Part shown: piece by piece, positions 55,371 to 64,000 of the stretch | How the letters are laid out: every line of letters starts with the position of its first letter | How positions within the stretch are numbered: the first letter of the stretch is position 1 | Source: Pelomonas caseinilytica | GTDB taxonomy: Bacteria > Pseudomonadota > Gammaproteobacteria > Burkholderiales > Burkholderiaceae_C | Assembly (NCBI RefSeq): GCF_021353235.1 | Contig: NZ_JAJTWT010000002.1 | Location: 186,001-250,000, forward strand | Direction: 5' to 3' | Length of the DNA stretch: 64,000 nt | Program-made: the position numbers and the translations under genes | Notes under the pieces: generated by a model | The model's input: only the letters and a program-made list of their open reading frames with translations | Told to the model about the DNA's origin: nothing | Databases searched by the model: none

Positions 55371-55868
55371 TCAACCGGGATGGCGCGCGGCCATGCGGGC
55401 CTGGTGCTTTTTCATGACCTCGGCGATCTTGGCGCGCTGTTCGGGCGTCAGCACGCGGGCGGCTTCGATCATGGCCTGGCTCATACGCTTGGAAGCGGTC
55501 TCGTGCTGAGCACTGATCTGGGCGCGCAGGGACTCGATGGCGGCCGCGTCGATGTTGGGCGCGGCGAAGAGCGCGGCCATCTGCTCGTGCAGCTTGCGGC
55601 CGGTGTCGCGCTGGCCGGCGAGGTCCTGCTGCGCGGCCTTGAAGATGGCCTCGATCTGGCTGCGTTGCGCGTCGGTGGCGTTGACGACGTCCAGCATGTG
55701 GCCCATGTGCCCCATCGGGCCCATGTGGCCGCCGAAGCCGGCTTCCATCATGCCGGGGCCGCCATGATGGCCCGGGCCGGGTTGCGCATGGGCGGCCACG
55801 CCGCCGATGGCCAGGGCCGCAGCCACCGTGGCGACGCGGAACAGGGAGGGGATGCGGAAGGCTTTCAT
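55371..55868 (-). CDS. Spy/CpxP-family periplasmic LTXXQ protein
   Basis: 165-aa exported chaperone-like protein. Signal peptide 1-28 ends GGVAAHA; the mature N-terminus is Gly/His/Met-rich (GPGHHGGPGMMEAGFGGHMG), suggesting copper or other metal contact. The helical body has LTXXQ-type repeats (NATDAQRSQIEAIF, VLTPEQRAKIAEVM). ATG 55868 has a GGAGACA ribosome site. It heads the operon with the CpxR/CpxA-like pair, so it may be both a target and a feedback inhibitor, as CpxP is for CpxA. Confidence 0.9.
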   Translation of the reverse strand: MKAFRIPSLFRVATVAAALAIGGVAAHAQPGPGHHGGPGMMEAGFGGHMGPMGHMGHMLDVVNATDAQRSQIEAIFKAAQQDLAGQRDTGRKLHEQMAALFAAPNIDAAAIESLRAQISAQHETASKRMSQAMIEAARVLTPEQRAKIAEVMKKHQARMAARHPG

Positions 55869-56008
55869 CAGGTGTCTCCTGGAAGAAGAGGGAGTGATGT
55901 GATCTTCCGGGGGGCCTGTGTGGGATCTTTGGGGGCGGGGTAAAGAACTGTGTCGGCACCCAGGCCCCGCGTTGCCCGCCGTGAAGCGGGCCCCGCCTTC
56001 GCCACCGA

Positions 56009-57673
<1,665 letters not shown>

Positions 57674-57891
57674 GGGCTCGTCTGCGTAGGGGGGATGTGA
57701 CGGGAATGCGCCGCCGCGGCGACCGCCGCAAGCACGGGGCCAGGAATCGGCCAAGCCGCCATTGTCGCAGTTCGGCGAAGCGGGGGCCGTCCCGCCACCC
57801 CGCCGAGGGCCGGGCGCGGCTGCCGGTAGCATCGCCGGCGCCGCAGGGTCGATCACAACAAGCCGGGCCCGCGGCGAACCGGGGAGTCACC

Positions 57892-60800
57892 ATGTCGAAG
57901 AAATGGATCGGGGGCATTGCCGGCCTCGTGGTGGGGGCGTTCATCTCGCCCGAAGCCGCCGCCGTGCTCGCCGTCATCGGGTTCACGTTCGGCCTGCTGC
58001 TGCAGCCGCAGCGCCGTGACGCGCAGGCCGAGTGGAGCGCGCCCGACGGAGAGATCGCACGCCTGCGGGCCGAGCTGCGCACGCTGGCGGACCGCGTGGA
58101 GACGCTGGAGCAGGCGCTGCACACGCGGCAGGTGCAGGTCCCCGACGCCGCCATGCCCGAGCCGGCTGCAGCCGAAGCCGCGGTGACCGTGCCGCTGCCG
58201 GAGCCGCCCGCCGAGGCCGACCCCACCCCGGCCGCGCCCACGGCCCCCGTCCCGTTGGAGCCCCTGGAGCCGGCGGTCGTGCACGTGGCCGCCGAGCCCG
58301 CCGCCGCGCCGCCGCCCCCACCCCGGCCGGCGCCGCCCCCTGCCGTCCCCTGGCCCGACCGCCTGCCGGCGCCGGTCCGCGCCTTCCTCTTCGGCGGCAA
58401 CACCCTCGTCAAGGTCGGCGTGCTGCTGCTCTTCCTGGGCCTGGCCTTCCTGCTGCGCTATGCGGCGGAGCGGGTCACCGTGCCGCTGCCGCTGCGCTAT
58501 GCCGGCGTGGCCGGCGTCGGCGTCGTGCTGCTGGCCATCGGCTGGCGGCTGCGCCGGGTGCGCAGCGCCTACGGCCTCATCCTGCAGGGCGCCGGCATCG
58601 GGGTGTTCTACCTCACGACGCTCGCGGCGATGAAGCTGCACGACCTCATTCCCGCCGGCCTCGGCTTCGGCTTCCTGCTCGCCGTGGCCGTGCTCGCCGG
58701 CCTGCTGGCGGTGCTGCAGAACGCCATGTCGCTGGCCCTGGTGGCCACGCTGGAGGGCTTCGCGGCGCCCGTCCTGGTCGCCACCGGCAGCGCCAGCCCC
58801 GTCGGCCTCTTCACCTACCTCGCCGTGCTCGACCTGGGTGTCCTCGGCATGGCCTGGTTCAAGGCCTGGCGCCCGCTGCACCTGGTGGCCCTGGCCGGCA
58901 CCCTGGCGCTGGCTGGCGGCTGGGCCAGGGAACACTACGAACCCGCCGCCTACGGCGTGACCCAGTCCTTCCTCATCCTCTTCCTGCTGATGTTCTCGGG
59001 CATGGGCCTGCTGTTCGCCCGCCGCTCGCTGCAGGTGGGCGAGGCCGACGATCCGATGGAGACCCGCGCTCCACTGCTCGCCCGCGCCGGCCAGGCCCTG
59101 CACAAGGTCGGCCGCGTCGATTCCGCCCTGGTGTTCGGCGCCCCGCTGTCCGGCTACGGCCTGCAATACCTGCTGGTGCAGGACCGCCCCCTCGGCCCGG
59201 CACTGGCCGCCGTGGCCTTCGGGTTGCTGCATGCCGTGCTCGCCCGCATCGCCTTCGCCGGGCGCCACCCCGGCATGCGCCTGCTGGCCGAAGCCCATGC
59301 CATCGTCGCGGTGCTCTTCGGCACGCTGGCCATCCCGCTCGGCCTGGAAGGCCGCTGGACGGGCGCCGCCTGGGCGCTGGAGGCCGCCGGCATGGTGTGG
59401 CTGGGCCTGCGCCAGCATCGTCCCTATGCCCGCCTCTTCGGCCTGCTGGTGCTCGCCGGCGCAGCGACGCGGCTGCTGCAGGAGATCGAGCCCGGCGCCA
59501 CCGCCGGCGGGCCCTGGCTGCAGGGCTCGACCCTGGGACCGGCCCTGCTGGCGCTGGCCGCCTGGGTGGTGGCCTGGCTGATGCGCCGGGCCGGCCCCGC
59601 CGGCACGAGCGGCGAGCCGCCCGCCCTCTTCGACGCGCTGGAAGCCTGGGGCGCCCAGGCCCTGCCCTGGCTGGCCGGCGCGGCCCTCGCGCTGCTGCCC
59701 TGGATGCTGCTGCGGCCTCTGTGGGCGCCTGCCGCCGCGGGCCTGCTGGCCGTCGCCCTGCACGCTACCGGCCAGCGCGCCGCCTGGCCGGCCTGGGCCC
59801 GCGTCGCAGTGGCCCTGCAGGCGGTGGCCGTGCTGGGCCTGCTCGGCGCCGTCCAGCCCAACCCCGCGGCCGGCGGCAACCCGGTGCTGGCAGACGGCTG
59901 GCAGGCCGTCGGCAGCTCGGTGATGCTGGCCCTGTGCCTCATCGCCACCACGGTGCTGGCGGCGCGGCCCACCTGGCGCGCCGCGCGCGACGGCGGCCAT
60001 CCGCCGGCCTGGAGCCTGCGCCAGACCCTCGGTCTCGTGGTCGGCGTGGCCCTGCTGCACCTGGCCGTCCTCTTCGTCGCGCCGTGGAGCACGGTGGCCT
60101 GGGTCTGGCCGCTGATGGCGGCCTTGACGCTGGCCTCGGGCCTGCGCGGCGTGGTCCCGGCCCTCATCGGCCTTTCGGCCGGCGTGCAGACGGGCGCCGT
60201 GCTGCTGAGCGCCCTGCTCGCCCACGGCGGGCTCGACGCCGGTCCCGCGCCCGGCGAACTCGCCCGGCCCTTCGTGAACCCGGCCTTCCTCACCGCCCTG
60301 CTGCAGGCCGTGGTGGCCCTGGGCACCGCCCTGGCCCTGCACCGCGTGGGCCGGCGCCAGGCCCAAACGCCCGACCACCCCCTCGCCCGCATGCAGCGCC
60401 AGCTCGGCTGGCTGCATCGCGGCGCCATGCGCTGGCCGCCCCTCATCGCCGGCCTGCTGCTGTGGGGCGTCGCCTGGGCACCCGAGCTGTCCTGGGCGTT
60501 GGAGCGCGCCGGCGCCCCGGAGATGCGCATGGCCCTCTGGCTGGCGGGGCTGACGGCGAGCAGCCTGGCTGCAGCCGCCCTGGCGCGGCGCCAGTGCTGG
60601 CCGGAGATGGGCCTCGCGGCCCGCGGCCTGCTGCCCCTGGCCGCCCTGTTGGCCGTCGGCGACGCGGTCGACCAGCCCTGGCCCTGGCTGCCCCTGCACG
60701 ATGGTGGCTGGTGGGCGTGGCCTGCCGTGCTCACTACCCACCTGGCCCTGCTGCGCCGCTGGCAGCCCGATGGCCTCGGGCAGCGCCTGGAAGCACCGCT

Positions 60801-61584
60801 GCACGCCCTCGGCCTGTGGATGCTGACGGGGCTGGCCGCCCTGCAGGCCCACGGCGCGCTGCGCCTGCACACGCCGGCCGGGTCGGCCTGGGCACCGGCG
60901 GCCGGCATGGCCTTGGTGGCCGTCCTGCTCGCGGCGGTGAGCCTGCCGCAGGCGCGCTCGCGCTGGCCGGTCAGCGCCCAGCTGCCGGCCTACCGGGGCT
61001 GGGGCGCCCTGCCGCTGGTGGCCGCTGCGGCCCTGGGGCTGCTGGCCGCCAACCTGGATGCCGGCCTCGCGACGCCCCTGCCCTACCTGCCGCTGCTGAA
61101 CCCGCTGGAGCTCGCCATGGCCCTGGCCGCCACGGCACTGCTGCTGTGGCAGCGGAACCGCCCAGCGTCGCCCCGGACGGGCCCGGCCACGCCCGGGTCC
61201 TATGCAGCCCTCGGCACGGCCGGCCTCTACCTGCTCAGCGGCGCGGTGCTGCGCGCCTGCCATCACGTCGCCGGCGTGCCCTGGGAGGCCGATGCCCTGT
61301 GGGCCTCGACGCTGGCCCAGGCCGCACTGTCCATCACCTGGGCCCTGGCCGGCGTGGCCGCGATGGGCGTGGCGGCCCGCCGTGCCCGGCGCGAGTCGTG
61401 GATCGCCGGCGCGGTGCTGCTCGGCATCGTCGTGCTCAAGCTCTTCGCGGTGGAGCTGGCCGACCGCGGCAGCCTGGCCCGCATCGTCTCCTTCCTGGCG
61501 GTGGGCGTTCTGTTGCTGCTGGTGGGCTACTTCGCGCCAATCCCCGCCCGCCAGGCCACCGCCGCTCCGGGAGCCCAGCCATGA
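57892..61584 (+). CDS. DUF2339 giant polytopic membrane protein
   Basis: 1230-aa protein. The N-terminus has two hydrophobic segments (GGIAGLVVGAFISPEAAAVL...), a coiled coil (EIARLRAELRTLADRVETLE), a Pro/Ala-rich linker of about 80 residues, and then the DUF2339 core starting FLFGGNTLVKVGVLLLFLG, with roughly 30 predicted helices to the end. It is coupled to the DUF3999 gene by ATGA overlap. The pair is conserved in many proteobacteria but its function is unknown to me. ATG 57892 (MSKKWIGGIAG) is chosen by similarity. Confidence 0.9.
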   Translation: MSKKWIGGIAGLVVGAFISPEAAAVLAVIGFTFGLLLQPQRRDAQAEWSAPDGEIARLRAELRTLADRVETLEQALHTRQVQVPDAAMPEPAAAEAAVTVPLPEPPAEADPTPAAPTAPVPLEPLEPAVVHVAAEPAAAPPPPPRPAPPPAVPWPDRLPAPVRAFLFGGNTLVKVGVLLLFLGLAFLLRYAAERVTVPLPLRYAGVAGVGVVLLAIGWRLRRVRSAYGLILQGAGIGVFYLTTLAAMKLHDLIPAGLGFGFLLAVAVLAGLLAVLQNAMSLALVATLEGFAAPVLVATGSASPVGLFTYLAVLDLGVLGMAWFKAWRPLHLVALAGTLALAGGWAREHYEPAAYGVTQSFLILFLLMFSGMGLLFARRSLQVGEADDPMETRAPLLARAGQALHKVGRVDSALVFGAPLSGYGLQYLLVQDRPLGPALAAVAFGLLHAVLARIAFAGRHPGMRLLAEAHAIVAVLFGTLAIPLGLEGRWTGAAWALEAAGMVWLGLRQHRPYARLFGLLVLAGAATRLLQEIEPGATAGGPWLQGSTLGPALLALAAWVVAWLMRRAGPAGTSGEPPALFDALEAWGAQALPWLAGAALALLPWMLLRPLWAPAAAGLLAVALHATGQRAAWPAWARVAVALQAVAVLGLLGAVQPNPAAGGNPVLADGWQAVGSSVMLALCLIATTVLAARPTWRAARDGGHPPAWSLRQTLGLVVGVALLHLAVLFVAPWSTVAWVWPLMAALTLASGLRGVVPALIGLSAGVQTGAVLLSALLAHGGLDAGPAPGELARPFVNPAFLTALLQAVVALGTALALHRVGRRQAQTPDHPLARMQRQLGWLHRGAMRWPPLIAGLLLWGVAWAPELSWALERAGAPEMRMALWLAGLTASSLAAAALARRQCWPEMGLAARGLLPLAALLAVGDAVDQPWPWLPLHDGGWWAWPAVLTTHLALLRRWQPDGLGQRLEAPLHALGLWMLTGLAALQAHGALRLHTPAGSAWAPAAGMALVAVLLAAVSLPQARSRWPVSAQLPAYRGWGALPLVAAAALGLLAANLDAGLATPLPYLPLLNPLELAMALAATALLLWQRNRPASPRTGPATPGSYAALGTAGLYLLSGAVLRACHHVAGVPWEADALWASTLAQAALSITWALAGVAAMGVAARRARRESWIAGAVLLGIVVLKLFAVELADRGSLARIVSFLAVGVLLLLVGYFAPIPARQATAAPGAQP

Positions 61585-63038
61585 ACGCCAGACTCGCGAC
61601 CCTCGCCCTGCTCGCCCTGGCCGCCGCTGCGGCCGTGGCCGGCGAGGCGCCGGTCAGCCGCGAAGGGGTCGGTCCCTACTTCCGACTGGCCGTGCCGCCC
61701 GCCATCTACGGCCTCTCCATCCGCCCCGCGCTCGACGACCTGCGGCTGCTCGATGCCCAGCGCCAGCCCCTGGCCTGGGCCTGGGCGCCCGAGCCGGCCG
61801 CCGACACCGATCCCCTGCGCCAGGACCTGCCGCTCTTTCCCCTGCCCGACGAGGCCCGGCCTGAAGCCGGCCTGCCGGCCAGCATCCGCATCGGCGCCGA
61901 CGGCAGCGTGCTGTGGCAGGCCGGCCGGCCCGCGCCTCCCGCCCCCGCCACGCCGGCGCGCCGCTGGCTGCTGGACGCCCACGGCGCGCGCGGCACCCTG
62001 CTCAGCCTGGACCTGCAGTGGCAGGGCAGCGCCCAGGGCGTCTTCCCGCTGGCGCTGGAGGCGAGCGATGACCTGAGGCATTGGCGCCCGCTGAACCCCG
62101 AGGCGGCGGTGCTGCACCTGGAGCGCGACGGCCAGCAGCTCCACCAGGCCGAAGTGGCCCTGGACGCCGCCCAGGCGCGCTATCTGCGCCTGACCTGGCT
62201 GGGCCAGCCCCTGTCTCTCAGCCGCGCCACGGTGGAGCACCTCGACCAGCGCCTGCCCGCCCCGGTGCTGCAGTGGACGCCGCCACGCCCACCCGACCGC
62301 TGCGACGAGCGCGCCTGCACCTGGGCCCTGCCGCCGCGGCTGCCGCTGGACGCCCTGCGCCTGGACCTGGCCGAGCCCAACACCGTGGCCGTCGTGCGCC
62401 TCTCCGAGCCCGCCGCGCCGGCCGCCCAGGCCGGCCCGTTCAGGCGGCATCACGCCCTGCACGGCCTGCGCCACCGGCACGCAGGCCGCAGCGGCGAGTC
62501 GCCCGCCCCGCACGATGTCGAGGTCTGGCAGGGCGTGCTGTGGCGGCTGGACCTGAACACCGCCTCCAGCAGCGACGCCAGCCGCGAAAGCCGCCAGCCC
62601 GTCATCGCCCTGGACGGCCGCGCCAGCCCCAGCCTGCGCCTGCAGGCGCGGCGGTCGACCCGCGAATGGGGCGCCACGCCGCCCACGCTGGCGGTCGGCA
62701 GCCGCACGCGCGAGCTGGTCTTCCTGGCGCGGGATGCCGGCCCCGTGCGGCTGGCCTGGGGCGATCCGCAGGCGCCCGGCCAGCCCCTGGCCCCCAGCGA
62801 GCTGATGCCGCTGGGCCGGGCCGGCACGCCAAGCCCCGCGAGCGTCAGCCTGCCGGCGCTGGCCTTCCCGGCCCTGCCGCTCGAGCCGGCGGCGGCCCCG
62901 GCCTCGGGCGCCCGGGCCGATGCCGGGCACATGCCCTGGCTCTGGGCCGCGCTCGCCGCCGGGCTGCTGCTGCTGGCCGGCATGGCCTGGAGCCTGCTGC
63001 GCAGCACGCGCGAGGCGCCCGACGGCGCCGGGCACTGA
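61581..63038 (+). CDS. DUF3999 domain-containing exported protein
   Basis: 485-aa protein with a signal peptide (about 1-21, ending AAVAG), a long periplasmic beta-rich domain (FRLAVPPAIYGLSIRPALDD, TRELVFLARDAGPVRLAWGD), and one C-terminal membrane helix (about 451-470) with a short basic tail. The start overlaps the DUF2339 stop, so the two are made together and probably form one envelope complex. Function unknown. The frame runs far upstream inside DUF2339, but that part is a shadow. Confidence 0.88.
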   Translation: MNARLATLALLALAAAAAVAGEAPVSREGVGPYFRLAVPPAIYGLSIRPALDDLRLLDAQRQPLAWAWAPEPAADTDPLRQDLPLFPLPDEARPEAGLPASIRIGADGSVLWQAGRPAPPAPATPARRWLLDAHGARGTLLSLDLQWQGSAQGVFPLALEASDDLRHWRPLNPEAAVLHLERDGQQLHQAEVALDAAQARYLRLTWLGQPLSLSRATVEHLDQRLPAPVLQWTPPRPPDRCDERACTWALPPRLPLDALRLDLAEPNTVAVVRLSEPAAPAAQAGPFRRHHALHGLRHRHAGRSGESPAPHDVEVWQGVLWRLDLNTASSSDASRESRQPVIALDGRASPSLRLQARRSTREWGATPPTLAVGSRTRELVFLARDAGPVRLAWGDPQAPGQPLAPSELMPLGRAGTPSPASVSLPALAFPALPLEPAAAPASGARADAGHMPWLWAALAAGLLLLAGMAWSLLRSTREAPDGAGH

Positions 63039-63072
63039 CGCATACTGGCCGCTCCGTCCGGAGGAGTTGACC

Positions 63073-64000
63073 ATGGCCCTGCTGCGTTGCGTCTTCGTCA
63101 TCCTGGCCGCGCTGGGCGCGCAGGCCGCGCCGGCCCAGAGCCTGCGCTGGGCCAGCCAGGGCGACATGCAGACCACCGACCCGCATTCGCAGAACGAGGT
63201 CATGACCAACAGCCTCAACAACCAGGTCTACGAAGGCCTGACGCGGCGGATGCGGGACATGAGCATGGGCCCGGCGCTGGCGACCGAGTGGAGCCAGGTC
63301 TCGCCGCGGGTCTGGCGCTTCAAGCTGCGCCCCGGCGTGAAGTTCCACGACGGCACGCCCTTCACGGCCGACGACGTGGTCTTCTCGATGCAGCGGCTGC
63401 GCGACCCCAATGCGCCGCAGCGCGTCTACGCCAATGCCGTGGGCATCCCGCGGGCGGTCGACCCGCTGACGGTGGAGTTCGTGCTCGACAAGCCCAACCC
63501 CATCGTGCCGGAGCTGATGGCCAACCTCTTCATCATGAGCCGGCGCTGGTGCGAGGAGCACCGCGTCACCCGGCCGCTGGACTTCAAGAAGCAGGAGGAG
63601 TCTTATGCCAGCCAGCACGCCAACGGCACCGGACCCTTCATCCTCGTCAGCCGCCAGCCGGGGGGAAAGACGGTGTTCAAGCGCAACCCGGCCTGGTGGA
63701 ACCGCTTCGAGGGCAACCTGCAGGAGTTCACCTACCTGCCCATCTCCAATGACGCCACTCGCACCGCCGCCCTCATCTCCGGCGAGGTCGACTTCGTCCT
63801 CGACCCGCCGCCGCGCGACGTGGCCCGGCTGCGCACCCTGCCCCAGCTCAAGGTGCTCGACGGCGAGGAGAACCGCCTGATCTTCATCGGCATGGACCAG
63901 ACCCGCGACCGGCTGCTCTACGGCCAGGCCCCCGGCGACCGCAACCCCTTCAAGGACCTGCGGGTGCGCAAGGCCCTCTACCACGCCATCGACATCGAGG
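63073..64000 (+). CDS. ABC transporter substrate-binding protein, family 5 (cut by window end)
   Basis: The first 309 residues of a peptide/oligopeptide/nickel-type binding protein (DppA/OppA family). Signal peptide about 1-21 ends AAPAQS; the mature part has LRWASQGDMQTTDPHSQNE, then the family block YEGLTRR, WRFKLRPGVKFHDGTPFTADDVVFSMQRL and a TGPFILVSRQPGG stretch. It starts 34 bases behind DUF3999. The gene runs out of the window in frame; its permease genes are likely beyond. Confidence 0.92.
   Translation, partial: MALLRCVFVILAALGAQAAPAQSLRWASQGDMQTTDPHSQNEVMTNSLNNQVYEGLTRRMRDMSMGPALATEWSQVSPRVWRFKLRPGVKFHDGTPFTADDVVFSMQRLRDPNAPQRVYANAVGIPRAVDPLTVEFVLDKPNPIVPELMANLFIMSRRWCEEHRVTRPLDFKKQEESYASQHANGTGPFILVSRQPGGKTVFKRNPAWWNRFEGNLQEFTYLPISNDATRTAALISGEVDFVLDPPPRDVARLRTLPQLKVLDGEENRLIFIGMDQTRDRLLYGQAPGDRNPFKDLRVRKALYHAIDIE

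Noticed and set aside
57853-61266. Open frame of 1137 codons on the minus strand opposite the DUF2339 gene
   Set aside because: Low-complexity Gln/Gly/Arg-rich translation without any domain; the plus-strand frame has membrane helices and family similarity.
58032-61580. Long upstream extension of the DUF3999 frame
   Set aside because: The part before 61581 is an Arg/Pro/Ala-rich shadow of DUF2339; the signal peptide and the ATGA overlap fix the start at 61581.

Overview
The window is a very GC-rich (roughly 70 percent by eye), densely coded piece of bacterial chromosome. Gene content and protein similarity point to a betaproteobacterium of the order Burkholderiales, most like the Rubrivivax/Leptothrix/Roseateles group. 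The pointers are livHMGF, EttA, DUF3717-DUF1289, DUF3016, DUF2339/DUF3999, the L28-L33 pair, and a hairpin repeat of the type I recall from this order. The species cannot be named from the sequence alone. I see no rRNA, CRISPR array, insertion sequence, phage gene or integrase. One tRNA gene (Leu, CAA) is present. Most tightly spaced neighbours overlap by ATGA, GTGA or TTGA, which marks short translationally coupled operons.

Layout. 1-8.2 kb: a TctE/QseC-type kinase (cut by the left edge) coupled to an OprB-type porin, a FabH2-like ketoacyl synthase behind a DeoR regulator, a NudK-DUF4406 fusion divergent from DeoR, then guaC and an amidase. 8.2-10.8 kb: a four-gene leftward operon of an LTXXQ (Spy/CpxP-like) protein, a ferredoxin, an OmpR-type regulator and a histidine kinase. 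10.9-17.4 kb: valS, a degenerate 2-hydroxyacid dehydrogenase, galU, and the cysM-nudix-tusA operon. 17.4-26.2 kb: tRNA-Leu, a rhomboid protease, an epimerase-like protein, a CDP-6-deoxyglucoseen-reductase-like flavoprotein, a 2OG-Fe dioxygenase, a Leu/Glu-type dehydrogenase, a FadL-type porin and a long PhoD phosphatase. 26.4-30.7 kb: a chemoreceptor and a lone 2-oxoglutarate-dehydrogenase-type E1.

30.7-38 kb: the branched-chain amino-acid ABC transporter livHMGF reads left and is divergent from a DctB/DctD-like two-component pair. The shared 310-bp gap holds an exact sigma-54 promoter aimed at livH and, farther upstream, a dyad suited to an activator site. This suggests that the pair controls the transporter. 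38-50 kb is mostly housekeeping: lolA, rarA, ftsK, trxB, rpmB-rpmG, rsmB and purN, plus a Crp/Fnr regulator, a fatty-acid desaturase and DUF3016. 50.4-53.2 kb: trpS, DUF3717-DUF1289 and a MATE exporter. 53.2-55.9 kb: a second LTXXQ-regulator-kinase operon. 56-64 kb: ettA, a coupled DUF2339/DUF3999 membrane pair, and the start of a peptide-type ABC substrate-binding protein cut by the right edge.

The points most worth a second look are: (1) the sigma-54/DctBD/liv circuit; (2) the two parallel LTXXQ-regulator-kinase operons, one of which has a His-rich LTXXQ protein without a visible signal peptide, an inserted ferredoxin and a kinase with a His/Arg/Trp-rich cytosolic tail; (3) the NudK-DUF4406 fusion with an altered metal site; (4) a dehydrogenase whose catalytic Arg and His positions are exchanged; and (5) an extended PhoD. 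All functions are read from sequence motifs and remembered family features; no database search was run.
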